Origin: an uncultured Phascolarctobacterium sp. | Lineage (GTDB): Bacteria > Bacillota > Negativicutes > Acidaminococcales > Acidaminococcaceae | Assembly: GCA_900547415.1 (NCBI GenBank) | Contig: URGS01000004.1 | Location: forward strand, 34,580-98,579 | Length of the DNA: 64,000 nt | Direction of reading: 5' to 3' | Shown here: one piece after another, positions 25,555 through 35,256 of the stretch | Layout: every line of letters starts with the position of its first letter | Numbering within the stretch: the stretch's first letter is position 1 | Program-made: the position numbers and the translations under genes | The notes under the pieces: model-generated | Databases searched by the model: none | What the model saw: only the letters and a program-made list of their open reading frames with translations | What the model was told of the DNA's origin: nothing

Positions 25555-26786
25555 ATAATGTAGCAATTATTGGCGGTGGCGCAGCTGGTCTTTTAGCTGG
25601 TATTGCTGCTGCTCAGGATGGTGCCAAGGTTACTATTTTTGAGAAAATGCGTATTCCTGGCAAAAAGATGTTAATTACAGGTAAGGGTCGCTGCAATATT
25701 ACTAATGCCTGCGAGCTCCCTGAAATCATCAAAAATCTTCCTGGCAATGGTAGATTTTTGAATAGTGCTTTACGTGGCTTTACTAATGATGATATAGTAT
25801 ATCTATTGGAAAGCAACGGACTGCCTACTAAGGTAGAGCGTGGCGGTAGAATTTTTCCTGTGAGCGATACTGCCAAAGATGTAGTAGATACCCTGGTGAA
25901 GATTTATTCACATTTAGGTGGCAGACTTCAGACTGATAAAAAGGTGCTGGAAATAGTTTGCAAGGACGGAGCTGTTGAGGGAATTAAAACTATCGACGGC
26001 TTTTATGCAGCAGATGCAGTTGTTTTAGCTGCAGGCGGTGCTTCCTATCCTGGCACCGGCAGTGATGGTAGTGGTGCTAAGCTGGCGAAAAAGGCAGGAC
26101 ATTCTATTGTTCCCTTAAAACCGTCCCTGGTACCTCTTGAAAGCGACTATCCCTATGTAGAGGATTTACAGGGACTTTCTTTGCGTAATGTAGAGGCTAC
26201 GCTTTTGGGAGATGGCAAAAAGCTGGGAGTGGAATTTGGCGAAATGCTGTTTACTCACTTTGGAGTATCTGGCCCCATTGTTCTTTCCTTAAGCAATTTG
26301 GCTGCCAAGGCGCTGAGCGAGGGCAAGGATGTGGAGCTTGTTATTGACCTTAAGCCAGCACTTTCTGAAGCGAAGCTTGATGCTCGCATTCAACGTGACT
26401 TTGTTGAGTATAGTCGTAAGCAGCTAGTAAATGGTATGAAGGACTTGCTTCCTCAACGTCTTATTCCCGTTGTTTGTGATATGGCTTTTCTTGATGAAGA
26501 GAAGTTTATTAACCAAATTTCTCGAGAAGAACGTCATAGATTGATGAAGACACTTAAAGGTTTTTCTGTTCCCATTACCGGAACTCGTCCTATTGCAGAG
26601 GCTATTGTCACTGCAGGCGGTGTTTCTGTAAAGGAAATCAATCCTAAAACTATGGAATCCAAGCTGGTGAAGGGTTTGTACTTTGCTGGCGAGGTCATGG
26701 ACGTGGATGGCTATACAGGCGGCTTTAATCTGCAGGCTGCATTTTCCAGCGGTTATGCTGCGGGAAGAGCGGCGGCAGCACAATAA
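25551..26786 (+). CDS. FAD-dependent oxidoreductase, HI0933/YhiN family
   Basis: Flavoprotein of 411 residues with N-terminal VAIIGGGAAGLLAGIAAA and the family block KMLITGKGRCNITNAC. The C-terminal FAD motif is GLYFAGEVMDVDGYTGGFNLQ. The family is often called aminoacetone oxidase-like, but the physiological reaction is not settled. Translation is probably coupled to rluB through the four-base overlap. Confidence 0.88.
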   Translation: MNNVAIIGGGAAGLLAGIAAAQDGAKVTIFEKMRIPGKKMLITGKGRCNITNACELPEIIKNLPGNGRFLNSALRGFTNDDIVYLLESNGLPTKVERGGRIFPVSDTAKDVVDTLVKIYSHLGGRLQTDKKVLEIVCKDGAVEGIKTIDGFYAADAVVLAAGGASYPGTGSDGSGAKLAKKAGHSIVPLKPSLVPLESDYPYVEDLQGLSLRNVEATLLGDGKKLGVEFGEMLFTHFGVSGPIVLSLSNLAAKALSEGKDVELVIDLKPALSEAKLDARIQRDFVEYSRKQLVNGMKDLLPQRLIPVVCDMAFLDEEKFINQISREERHRLMKTLKGFSVPITGTRPIAEAIVTAGGVSVKEINPKTMESKLVKGLYFAGEVMDVDGYTGGFNLQAAFSSGYAAGRAAAAQ

Positions 26787-26819
26787 AAACGGACCCTGGT
26801 CCTAAGAAAAAGAGTGATA

Positions 26820-27491
26820 ATGATGAAAAAAATAGTTGTTGCCATTGATGGTCCTGCTGGCGCAGGCAAAAGCACTATTGCTAAGATGGTGGCAGAAAAA
26901 ATAGGCTATGCATATATTGATACCGGAGCTATGTATCGCAGTGTTGCCTGGAAGTTTTTACAGACAGGTCATGACTTAGATGAAGAATATATCGGTATGC
27001 TATCCAATACTATGATTATTATGTTCAAGCCGGAGGCAAGCGTAAACCGCGTGTTTGTAGATGATGTTGAAGTAACTGATGCAATTCGCAGCGCAGAGGT
27101 TACAGCCCTTGTATCCAAGGTTGCAGCTATTGGTGCAGTTCGTGAAGCAATGGTTGACCAACAGCGTCGTATGGGCGAAAGCGGTGGCGTACTGATGGAT
27201 GGACGCGATATAGGTACTGTAGTATTTCCCAATGCACAGCTGAAAATTTTTCTTACTGCCACAGTTGAGGAAAGAGCGATGCGTCGTTATAAAGAGCTGA
27301 TTGCCAAGGGACAGCAGGTTGACCTAGAGCATCTCAAGGCAGACATTGCTTGCAGAGATAAGCAGGATAGCGAAAGAGCCATTAGTCCTTTGCGTCAGGC
27401 TGAAGATGCAATTTATCTTGATACATCTGCTATGAGTATTGATGAGGTTGCAGCATTCATCGAAAACCTTGTAAAGGAGCGGGAACAATGA
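26820..27491 (+). CDS. cmk: Cytidylate kinase
   Basis: Phosphorylates CMP and dCMP from ATP, 223 residues. P-loop is DGPAGAGKSTIAK and the CMP-binding part includes DTGAMYRSVAW and MDGRDIGTVVFP. Tandem ATGs begin at 26820. The usual Firmicute order cmk-plsC-ispH-rpsA follows, and the stop overlaps plsC (ATGA). Confidence 0.96.
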   Translation: MMKKIVVAIDGPAGAGKSTIAKMVAEKIGYAYIDTGAMYRSVAWKFLQTGHDLDEEYIGMLSNTMIIMFKPEASVNRVFVDDVEVTDAIRSAEVTALVSKVAAIGAVREAMVDQQRRMGESGGVLMDGRDIGTVVFPNAQLKIFLTATVEERAMRRYKELIAKGQQVDLEHLKADIACRDKQDSERAISPLRQAEDAIYLDTSAMSIDEVAAFIENLVKEREQ

Positions 27492-28084
27492 TTTATACTG
27501 CTCTGAAAACATTGTTGAAATTAATCTTCCTGGTAGCCTTGCGCATGCGCTATGAAGGTACGGAAAATATTCCTAAGGAAGGACCTCTGGTAATTGCCAG
27601 TAACCATCTTAGCCTTTTGGACCCTCCGGTAATTGGTACCTGTTCTACCCGTAAGGTTCATTTTATGGCTAAGCAAGAGCTTTTCTTCCCTGTTTTCGGT
27701 TTCATCATCAGAACTTTGGGTGCATTTCCTGTTCGTCGTGGCGGTGCTGATAGAGCAGCTATCAAGCATGGTATTGATATTCTCCAAAATGGTGATGTAC
27801 TGGCTATTTTTCCTGAAGGTACCCGCAGCAAAACAGGCAAGCTGGGAAAGGCTGAGCCTGGAGCTCTAATGATGGCCAGCAAGGTTAAGGCAGCTATTGT
27901 TCCTACCTGTGTAATCGGTACTGACTACAGAAGATATGGTCGTATTTGGCCTAAGGTTACTGTAAGATTTGGTAAGCCCATTTATTTTCCGGAAGGCGTT
28001 CCTATTAGTAAGGAGCTGTTAAACAGCATGACTGAGGAAATGATGGAGCATATTGCTAAGCTGCAGGCAGGAGAGAATGTATGA
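27488..28084 (+). CDS. plsC: 1-acyl-sn-glycerol-3-phosphate acyltransferase
   Basis: Membrane-associated acyltransferase of 198 residues that makes phosphatidic acid from lysophosphatidic acid. The catalytic motif is NHLSLLD (NHxxxxD) and the glycerol-phosphate motif is FPEGTRS. An N-terminal hydrophobic segment anchors it. It overlaps cmk upstream and ispH downstream by four bases each, so three genes are translationally linked. Confidence 0.95.
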   Translation: MIYTALKTLLKLIFLVALRMRYEGTENIPKEGPLVIASNHLSLLDPPVIGTCSTRKVHFMAKQELFFPVFGFIIRTLGAFPVRRGGADRAAIKHGIDILQNGDVLAIFPEGTRSKTGKLGKAEPGALMMASKVKAAIVPTCVIGTDYRRYGRIWPKVTVRFGKPIYFPEGVPISKELLNSMTEEMMEHIAKLQAGENV

Positions 28085-30150
28085 ATATAATTGTAGCTGA
28101 GCACTGTGGTTTTTGCTATGGCGTAAAGCGTGCTGTTAAAATGGCTCAAGAGGCTGCAGAGCAGCACGTTCATGGCGGAACCTATGGTCCGCTTATTCAT
28201 AACCCTCAGTTAATTGAAGAGCTGGCGGCAGGAGGTATTTCCTGTAAAGACAATTTAAAGGATTTTGCTTCGGGAGAAACTGCTATTTTTCGTTCTCATG
28301 GAGTTGGTCCTGAAATATATGCACAGGCGGAGCAACTAGGATTGAAAATTCTTGATGCAACTTGTCCTAATGTGCGTTTGGCACAGAAAAAAGCATCACA
28401 GGCAGCGGCTGATGGTTATTTTCCCATAATTATTGGAGAAAAAAATCACCCAGAAGTAAAAAGTATTTTAAAATGGGCAGGAGAAAACGCTATCTGTGTA
28501 GAATATATAGAAGATGTTTCTAGTGTCCCTCAAAAAGAGCGCTACGGAGTGGTTATTCAAACCACTTTCGAGCTGAAGAAGTTTGAGGCTATTTTGCGAG
28601 CCTTGCAGGAACAAAGGCCTGGTGAATATCGGGTTGATAGAACTATCTGCATGGCTACATCACAGCGTCAGAAGGCTGCATTGGAGCTGGCTGACAAATG
28701 TGATGCCGTTATTGTCATAGGTGGTCGTAATAGTGCTAATACAAGGCATTTATACGAACTGGTGGCAGAAAGATGCAAAAAGGCGTATCATATTGAAACT
28801 GCAGCTGAGCTTTCAAAAGAGATGCTTAGAGATTGTCACAACATTGGAATCACGGCAGGAGCATCAACTCCCGACCGTTTAATTAAGGAGGCTATTATAG
28901 CAATGGAAAACATGGAAAATTTTGAAGAGTTGTTGAATTCTGTAGAGGAGGTAGAAATATATAACGGTAAAGTTGTAGAAGCTGAAGTATTTAAAGTTAA
29001 CAATGAAGGCGTTTACGTTTCCTTTGGTTATATGAAAGAAGGCCACATTCCGTTCGAAGAATGGGAAGTTGGCGGCACTGCTGAAAACCTGATGGGCACC
29101 ATTAAAGAAGGCGAAGTAGTAGAAGTTAAGGTTGTTGCTTCCAGCGGCAAAAGCGATTTCATCGAAATGTCCAAAGTTAAAGCTGAACGTGACGCAGCAT
29201 GGAAAAATGTTGCTGAACTGGCCGAAGGCGAAAAACGTCCTGCTACCGTTAAGGTTCTGCGCGTAATTAAAAACAAAAAATCCGGCAGCATCGTTGGTCT
29301 GGCTGTAGCTGTTGAAGGTGTTGAAGGCTTCATGCCCGCTTCTCACGTTGAACTGAAACGCGTTGAAGACTTCTCCGGCTATGTTGGTCAAGAACTGGAA
29401 GCTGAAATCATCGAAGTAGACCTGGAGAAAAAACGCATCGTTGTTTCTCGCCGCGATCTGCTGAAAGCTGAAAGAGAAGCTAAGAACAAAGCTTGGAAAG
29501 AAGCTAAAGAAGCTCGTATTCAAGCTGCTCGCGAAGCTCGCGCTGCTGCTGAAGAAGCTGCTTATGACTCCATCGAAGAAGGCCAAATCGTTACCGGTAA
29601 AGTTGTTAAGGTTATGGAATATGGCATGTTCGTTAAAATCAACGAGCACCTGGTTGGCCTGCTGCACAACACCGAGCTGTCTTGGGATCGCAATGTAAAA
29701 CCTGAAGACGTTGCTAAACAAGACGACGAAGTACAAGTAATGATTAAAGAAATCGATCGCGAGAAAAAACGTGTTGCGTTGTCCATCAAAGCTACCCAAG
29801 AAGATCCCTGGGTTGTAGAAGCTAACGAGCTGCATGTTGGCGACATCATCGAAGTTGAAGTAGCTAAATTCCTGCCCTTCGGTGCTATCGTAAAAATCAG
29901 CGACCGTGTAGAAGGTCTGGTTCACATTTCCGAAATCGCTCAAGAGCGTATCAACAAACCTGAAGACGTTCTGGAACTGGGTCAAGTTGTTAAAGCTGAA
30001 GTTATCAAAATTGATCTGGATAGCAAGAAAATCGGCCTGAGCATTTCCAAAATCAAACGTGATGCTGAAAAAGCTGAAGTTCGTTCCTACATGGGCAAAA
30101 AATCTGGCGGTCTGACTCAAGATCTGTCCGAACAACTGAAACAAGACTAA
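28081..30150 (+). CDS. ispH: IspH (HMBPP reductase) fused to ribosomal protein S1
   Basis: Bifunctional protein of 689 residues. Residues 1-274 are IspH, the [4Fe-4S] enzyme that ends the MEP pathway, with cluster ligands C12, C95 and C190 and substrate histidines in LIHN, RSHG and KNHPEV. Residues 300-689 hold four S1 RNA-binding domains, the last two being the most canonical (TGKVVKVMEYGMFVKI, EVEVAKFLPFGAIVKI). This fusion is known in Clostridia and Negativicutes. AAGGAGG at 28885-28891 lies 11 bases before an in-frame ATG at 28903 (residue 275), and codon use becomes strongly biased just downstream, which suggests separate S1 production. Confidence 0.95.
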   Translation: MNIIVAEHCGFCYGVKRAVKMAQEAAEQHVHGGTYGPLIHNPQLIEELAAGGISCKDNLKDFASGETAIFRSHGVGPEIYAQAEQLGLKILDATCPNVRLAQKKASQAAADGYFPIIIGEKNHPEVKSILKWAGENAICVEYIEDVSSVPQKERYGVVIQTTFELKKFEAILRALQEQRPGEYRVDRTICMATSQRQKAALELADKCDAVIVIGGRNSANTRHLYELVAERCKKAYHIETAAELSKEMLRDCHNIGITAGASTPDRLIKEAIIAMENMENFEELLNSVEEVEIYNGKVVEAEVFKVNNEGVYVSFGYMKEGHIPFEEWEVGGTAENLMGTIKEGEVVEVKVVASSGKSDFIEMSKVKAERDAAWKNVAELAEGEKRPATVKVLRVIKNKKSGSIVGLAVAVEGVEGFMPASHVELKRVEDFSGYVGQELEAEIIEVDLEKKRIVVSRRDLLKAEREAKNKAWKEAKEARIQAAREARAAAEEAAYDSIEEGQIVTGKVVKVMEYGMFVKINEHLVGLLHNTELSWDRNVKPEDVAKQDDEVQVMIKEIDREKKRVALSIKATQEDPWVVEANELHVGDIIEVEVAKFLPFGAIVKISDRVEGLVHISEIAQERINKPEDVLELGQVVKAEVIKIDLDSKKIGLSISKIKRDAEKAEVRSYMGKKSGGLTQDLSEQLKQD
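28885..28905 (+). promoter_or_regulatory. Internal Shine-Dalgarno and ATG within ispH-S1
   Basis: AAGGAGG (28885-28891) is a full anti-SD match, followed after 11 bases by the in-frame ATG at 28903, with a second ATG at 28912. Initiation here would give a 415-residue stand-alone S1. The site lies exactly at the IspH/S1 junction. Its use in the cell is inferred. Confidence 0.6.
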
Positions 30151-30168
30151 TATTGAGGAGCAAGATTG

Positions 30169-31230
30169 ATGCAGCGTGCACAACGTAAGCTTGAACATAT
30201 AAAATATGCTCTTGCACTTGGCGATGGTCCCGCTAGCACTCATTTTGAAGATCTCCGTTTCTTACACAATTGTCTGCCGGAAATTAATCCGGCAGACATT
30301 GTTGTATCTGGGCAAATGTTGGGGAAAGAAATAGCATTTCCTTTTCTTATAGATGCTGTTACCGGCGGTACAGATGCTGTCGCAGAGGTCAACGCAGATT
30401 TGGCTCAGGTAGCAGCTGTCTGTGGTATTCCTATGGCTGTGGGTTCGCAGTTTGGCGCTGTAAGGGATGGTTGTTGGCAGGAGAGCTATAGCATTGTACG
30501 CCAATATAATCCCGATGGTATTGTTTTTGCCAATATGAGTGCCTTAGCAACTCCTGAGCAGGCTCAGACTGCAGTGGATATGATTAATGCTGATGCTATA
30601 GAGATTCATCTGAATGCGGCGCAGGAGCTTTTCATGCCTGAGGGTGATAAGGATTATAGCGGAATGATTGAAAATATTGCGGCCATTAAGGAGTATGTTT
30701 CCGTACCTGTAATCATTAAGGAAACTGGCTGTGGAATTGCAGCGGAGCAGTTTTCCTTATGTCAGACCAAGGGTTTTAATGTTTTTGACTGTGCTGGTGC
30801 AGGTGGAACTAACTTTCCGGCTATTGAAGCAAGACGTGCGGGTATTGTTCTCAGCGATGATTTTGCCGGTTGGGGAGTGCCTACAGCCTGGAGCTTGGTA
30901 GATGCTGCTATGACCTTAAGAAAAGACTGTTTTCTTATTGCAAGCGGTGGAATTAGAACTGCTGCTGAGGCAGCACGGGCCTTTGCCTTGGGTGCTGACC
31001 TTGTGGGTATAACCGGACCGATTCTTAGACTTGTTATAGAAAAGGACGTAAAGACAGCGGCGGAATATGTTAAAGGTCTCGTTGAAGGACTCGTTAAATA
31101 CATGTCACTTTTAGGCTGCAAAAATGTCAACGAGCTACGCAATGTTCCCCTTATTATCACAGGAGAAACAAAAACCTTCATTGAGTGCAGGGGCTACGAG
31201 CTTAAGAGCCTTTGCAGGAGCAGAAGATAA
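30169..31230 (+). CDS. fni: Type 2 isopentenyl-diphosphate isomerase
   Basis: FMN- and NADPH-dependent enzyme of 353 residues that interconverts isopentenyl and dimethylallyl diphosphate. The N-terminus RKLEHIKYAL, the segment FLIDAVTGGT, GSQFGAV and the C-terminal phosphate-binding IASGGIRTAAEAARAFALGADLVG fit IDI-2. It follows ispH by 18 bp and so adjusts the ratio of the two IspH products. ATG chosen for GAGGAG upstream; a TTG one codon earlier is less likely. Confidence 0.93.
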   Translation: MQRAQRKLEHIKYALALGDGPASTHFEDLRFLHNCLPEINPADIVVSGQMLGKEIAFPFLIDAVTGGTDAVAEVNADLAQVAAVCGIPMAVGSQFGAVRDGCWQESYSIVRQYNPDGIVFANMSALATPEQAQTAVDMINADAIEIHLNAAQELFMPEGDKDYSGMIENIAAIKEYVSVPVIIKETGCGIAAEQFSLCQTKGFNVFDCAGAGGTNFPAIEARRAGIVLSDDFAGWGVPTAWSLVDAAMTLRKDCFLIASGGIRTAAEAARAFALGADLVGITGPILRLVIEKDVKTAAEYVKGLVEGLVKYMSLLGCKNVNELRNVPLIITGETKTFIECRGYELKSLCRSRR

Positions 31231-31249
31231 ATTTAATAAAATCAATGAA

Positions 31250-31286
31250 ATACGTAATCACTTTAGGGGTGGTTACGTATTTTTTG
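31250..31286 (+). terminator. Terminator of the trpS-fni run
   Basis: TACGTAATCAC pairs with GTGGTTACGTA (one wobble), followed by six T. Confidence 0.85.
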
Positions 31287-31405
31287 TTAGCAGTGTGTAA
31301 AATTTATGTACGAAAACCATCGCTATAGTATTTTTAAGGGATTTATGATATAATTAATCGAATATGTGTGTCTGTAAATTGTTTGTCTGTGATTAAGGAG
31401 TAATT

Positions 31406-32692
31406 ATGATTGGCTTGATTAGCGGTGTACGTAAACATAGTCTCGCAGAAGAAGCTGGCATTAAGGCTGGAGAAAAGCTGTGTGAGATTGATGGCGTACA
31501 GGTAAAAGATATAATTGAATTAAGTTTCTATACTACTGACGACCAGGTTGATTTGCTTATAGAAGCAGAGGATGGAGCTCGTCGTCATGTTGTTATTGAA
31601 AAGTATCCTGATGAGGATCTTGGTCTGGAGTTTGAATCTGCAGTATTTGACAAGGTTAAAACCTGTTATAATAAATGCATTTTTTGCTTTGTTGACCAAA
31701 TGATTCCTGGAATGCGTCCAGGACTTTATGTTAGAGATGATGACTATCGTCTTTCCTTTTTATATGGTAATTTCATTACTCTTACTAATATGAAGGATGA
31801 AGACTTTGAGCGTATTATTTCTACCCATATGACTCCATTATATGTTTCTGTGCATGCTACAGATCCTCAAGTTCGCTGCCAAATGATGAATAATCGTTTT
31901 GCCGGAGAGCTTATGACTAAGTTGGAGCGTCTATTGGAAGCAGGTATTCAGGTTCATACTCAAATTGTTTGCTGCCCTGGCTATAATGATGGCGAGGTTT
32001 TAGCGAAAACCTTTGCTGATTTGTATGCTCGTCATCCTGGCGTATTAACAATGGCTGTAGTTCCTGTAGGTCTGACTAAAAATCGTGACCATTTGCATGA
32101 GCTGCGTACCTTTACTAAGGAAGAGGCTGCTGCAGTTGTGGAGCAGGTTACGGCTTGGCAGGAGCGTTGCCGTCAGGAAACCGGAAAATCTTTTGTTTAT
32201 CTTGGTGATGAGTTCTATTTACTGGCTGACAAGGAACTTCCTCCTGGAGAATGGTATGATGGATTCCCTCAGCTTGAAAATGGCATTGGACTGACCCGCA
32301 GCTTCTTGGATGAATGGGAAGATGTTATTAGTAAACTGCATAATCCTAAGGGAAGACCTGATGCTATTATTCCTATAGGCGAAGGTGCATATAAGGTGCT
32401 AAAGTCTCTTATGGATGAGTTGAACCGTACTCTTGAAACTGAGCATCAATTTGTTCCGGTTGCCAATAAATTTTTTGGCGGCAGGGTAAACGTTACCGGT
32501 CTGTTGACTGGCGGGGACATTCTTAGTTATGCAGAGGAGGGCAAAAGAATTATTCTTCCTGCTGTTGTACTTAATAAGGATTCCTTGTTCCTGGACGATA
32601 TGTCCTTAGAGGAATTCAAGAAGTCTTGTCCCGCTAAGGTTGAAATTGCTGAAAATGCTAGGGAGCTTTTGCATTATTTAGTAGAGGAATAA
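31406..32692 (+). CDS. DUF512 radical SAM protein with N-terminal PDZ domain
   Basis: Protein of 428 residues. Residues 1-65 look like a PDZ domain (ISGVRKHSLAEEAGIKAGEKL). A radical SAM-like segment follows with CYNKCIFCFVDQM (CxxxCxxC) and the block RPGLYVRDDDYRLSFLYGNF; the C-terminus is DUF512 with GGRVNVTGLLTGGDI. The family is widespread in Firmicutes and cyanobacteria and its reaction is not established. In many genomes it sits beside der, as here with only cobO between. Confidence 0.9.
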   Translation: MIGLISGVRKHSLAEEAGIKAGEKLCEIDGVQVKDIIELSFYTTDDQVDLLIEAEDGARRHVVIEKYPDEDLGLEFESAVFDKVKTCYNKCIFCFVDQMIPGMRPGLYVRDDDYRLSFLYGNFITLTNMKDEDFERIISTHMTPLYVSVHATDPQVRCQMMNNRFAGELMTKLERLLEAGIQVHTQIVCCPGYNDGEVLAKTFADLYARHPGVLTMAVVPVGLTKNRDHLHELRTFTKEEAAAVVEQVTAWQERCRQETGKSFVYLGDEFYLLADKELPPGEWYDGFPQLENGIGLTRSFLDEWEDVISKLHNPKGRPDAIIPIGEGAYKVLKSLMDELNRTLETEHQFVPVANKFFGGRVNVTGLLTGGDILSYAEEGKRIILPAVVLNKDSLFLDDMSLEEFKKSCPAKVEIAENARELLHYLVEE

Positions 32693-32701
32693 GGTGATAA
32701 T

Positions 32702-33211
32702 ATGCTGCAGGTATATACCGGAACCGGTAAAGGTAAAACTACTGCTGCCTTGGGTGTAGCTTTACGTGGTGCAGGCTACGGCTTAAAAACCCTGATGCTT
32801 TCTTTTTTAAAGGATGACCCTGAATACGGTGAGGCTAAGGCTGCTAGTCTGTTGCCGGACTTTAAGCTGGAGCAGGTTGGTCGTGATGCTTTTGTTAACT
32901 TCCATAATCCTGACCCTGTTGATTTAGAAATGTGCAGGGAAGGATGGGAGCGAGCAAAGAGTGCTGTTTGCAGTAGAGAAGCAGATATCATCATTTTAGA
33001 TGAGTTGAACATTGTTTTGGCGACCAAGATGCTGCCTACAGAGGAAGTAGTAGCTTTTCTCAAGGCTCACAAACAAAATTTAGAAATCATTACTACAGGC
33101 AGAGGTGCTCCAGAAGAGCTAATTAAAATTGCCGACCTGGTAACTGATATGCAGGAGGTAAAGCATTACTTCCATAAGGGAGTTGCATCCCGTAATGGCA
33201 TTGACCATTAA
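32702..33211 (+). CDS. cobO: Cob(I)yrinic acid a,c-diamide adenosyltransferase
   Basis: Adenosyltransferase of 169 residues, CobA/BtuR/CobO type, which makes the cobalt-adenosyl bond of coenzyme B12. The P-loop is YTGTGKGKTTAALG, and IILDELN is the Walker B-like acidic motif. It begins nine bases after the radical SAM gene. Adenosyl-B12 would feed methylmalonyl-CoA mutase in a propionate producer; that enzyme is not in the window. Confidence 0.92.
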   Translation: MLQVYTGTGKGKTTAALGVALRGAGYGLKTLMLSFLKDDPEYGEAKAASLLPDFKLEQVGRDAFVNFHNPDPVDLEMCREGWERAKSAVCSREADIIILDELNIVLATKMLPTEEVVAFLKAHKQNLEIITTGRGAPEELIKIADLVTDMQEVKHYFHKGVASRNGIDH

Positions 33212-33259
33212 AATATCTCTTAATTAGAGTTAAAATATGTTAGAAAAGGAGTAATAGAC

Positions 33260-34588
33260 ATGGCAAAACCTATTGTTGCTATAGTAGGACGTCCTAATGT
33301 TGGCAAATCTACCCTGTTTAATATTTTTGCCAATAGCAGGATTTCTATTGTTGAAGATACTCCCGGTGTTACTCGCGACAGATTATATGCTGTTGCAGAA
33401 TGGCTTGATAATGAATTTATGATGGTAGACACCGGTGGTATTGAAATTATGAATGCGGACGCTATTGCAGTGTCCATCCGCCAACAGGCACAGATTGCGA
33501 TTAGAGAGGCAGATGTAATTTTGTTCGTTTGTGATGCTCGTGCGGGTATTACTACTGAGGACGAAGAGGTTGCACGTCTTCTGCGTCAGTCTAAAAAGCC
33601 TATTGTCTTGGCAATTAACAAGGCTGATTCTCCTAAACAGGATATGAACATTTTTGAATTCTACAATCTTGGCATTGGTGAACCTATTCCTGTATCTGCA
33701 AGCAATCACTTAGGACTTGGTGATTTGCTGGACGCAGTTGTGGCTAAGTTCCCTGATCAGGATTCAGCAGGTGAGCTTGAAGAGGACGATGAAATTAAGG
33801 TTGCACTTATTGGTCGTCCTAATGTAGGCAAATCCTCTATCTTTAACGCATTGGTAGGCGAGGAGCGTTCCATTGTTAGTGACGTTGCCGGCACTACCCG
33901 TGATGCTATTGATACTCCTGTTGTTAAGAATGGCCAGCGTTACCTGTTTATTGATACTGCAGGAATGCGTCGTAAGGCTAAGGTTGATGAGCCGATTGAA
34001 AAGTACAGTGTAATGCGTTCCCTGCGTGCTGTTGATCGCAGTGATGTTGTTCTGATGGTATTTGATGCTGTTGAAGGCATTACTGAGCAGGATAAACGTA
34101 TTGTTGGCTATGCTCATGAGGCGGGAAAGGGCGTAATCCTTGTTGTCAACAAATGGGATCTGTATGAAAAGGACAATACTTCTACTTTGCGTTATACAGA
34201 AACTCTGCGTAAAGAGCTGGTATTCCTGCAGTATGCTCCTGTAGTATTCGTTTCTGCAATGACCAAGCAGCGTATTCATCGTCTGCCAGAGGTTATTTCT
34301 TACGTTGCAGAACAGAATGCTATGCGCATCGCAACCAGCGTTATTAATCAGGTTATTGCCGATGCTGTGGCAATTAACCCCACACCTACAGAAAAAGGCG
34401 TTCGCCTGAAGATTCTTTATGTAACTCAGGTTAAGATTAAGCCGCCTACCTTTGTAATTTTTGTTAATGCTCCTGAAGCAATGCATTTCTCCTATGAGCG
34501 TTATCTGGAAAACAAGCTGCGTGAAGCATTTGGTTTTGAGGGAACACCCATACATTTGATTATTCGCGGTAAAAACGAGGATGAATAA
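33260..34588 (+). CDS. der: Ribosome assembly GTPase Der (EngA)
   Basis: Double-GTPase of 442 residues required for 50S assembly. Two G domains each show GRPNVGKS(T/S), DT(G/A)G and NKxD (NKAD, NKWD), followed by a C-terminal KH-like domain ending in HLIIRGK. RBS AAAGGAG. It is followed by plsY 26 bp downstream, the conserved Firmicute pair. Confidence 0.97.
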   Translation: MAKPIVAIVGRPNVGKSTLFNIFANSRISIVEDTPGVTRDRLYAVAEWLDNEFMMVDTGGIEIMNADAIAVSIRQQAQIAIREADVILFVCDARAGITTEDEEVARLLRQSKKPIVLAINKADSPKQDMNIFEFYNLGIGEPIPVSASNHLGLGDLLDAVVAKFPDQDSAGELEEDDEIKVALIGRPNVGKSSIFNALVGEERSIVSDVAGTTRDAIDTPVVKNGQRYLFIDTAGMRRKAKVDEPIEKYSVMRSLRAVDRSDVVLMVFDAVEGITEQDKRIVGYAHEAGKGVILVVNKWDLYEKDNTSTLRYTETLRKELVFLQYAPVVFVSAMTKQRIHRLPEVISYVAEQNAMRIATSVINQVIADAVAINPTPTEKGVRLKILYVTQVKIKPPTFVIFVNAPEAMHFSYERYLENKLREAFGFEGTPIHLIIRGKNEDE

Positions 34589-34614
34589 TAAATAAGAAGA
34601 ACGGGTGATAAAAT

Positions 34615-35244
34615 ATGATCAGTGAAGTTGGAATCTTACACTATGTCCTGGGCTTTATCCTGGGCGTTGTCTGCGGTTCAGTTCCAAGTGGCTTGTGGAT
34701 TGTCAAGGCTTTCTTTGGAATTGATATTCGCGAGTATGGCAGCAAAAACATTGGGACAACTAATGTTTTCAGAACTGTAGGTAGCAAGACTGCTGTTCTG
34801 GTTTTGATTGCTGACATGGTTAAGGGTATTGTAGCAGTAGCTATCGTACATTACGTTTTCAATAGTCCCTATTTAGATGTAGCTACGGCTTTAGGTGCTT
34901 TGCTGGGTCATAACTATTCCATTTTTTTGGGCTTTAAAGGTGGTAAGGGCGTTGCAACTGGTTTGGGTATTTTGGTTTTCCTTCTTCCCAAAACATCTGG
35001 TGCAGTGCTTCTGCTTTGGATTATTGTTGTAGCCTTAACTCGTTATGTTTCTTTAGCTTCTATCTTGGCAGCTATTCTGACACCTATAGCAAGTTGGTAT
35101 TTTGGTTATCCATTACCTTATATTGCACTGTGTGTGGTAGCAGGCTTGAACGTCGTTGTTCGTCACAAGGAAAATATTTTTCGTCTGATAAATGGTACCG
35201 AAGGCAAGATTAAGCCAGGCAACGCTAAAGACTTTAAAAAGTAA
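34615..35244 (+). CDS. plsY: Acyl-phosphate:glycerol-3-phosphate acyltransferase
   Basis: Membrane enzyme of 209 residues that begins phospholipid synthesis by acylating glycerol-3-phosphate from acyl-phosphate. The conserved loops are GSVPSGLW, GSKNIGTTNVFRTVG and HNYSIFLGFKGGKGVATG. Several transmembrane helices are evident. plsC, psd and pssA elsewhere in the window cover later steps. Confidence 0.95.
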   Translation: MISEVGILHYVLGFILGVVCGSVPSGLWIVKAFFGIDIREYGSKNIGTTNVFRTVGSKTAVLVLIADMVKGIVAVAIVHYVFNSPYLDVATALGALLGHNYSIFLGFKGGKGVATGLGILVFLLPKTSGAVLLLWIIVVALTRYVSLASILAAILTPIASWYFGYPLPYIALCVVAGLNVVVRHKENIFRLINGTEGKIKPGNAKDFKK

Positions 35245-35256
35245 TATTGAACATAA

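Noticed and set aside
28879..30243. 454-codon minus-strand frame opposite the S1 domains
   Set aside because: Produced by biased codons of the S1 half on the other strand; composition is Phe/Asn-rich and lacks any domain.
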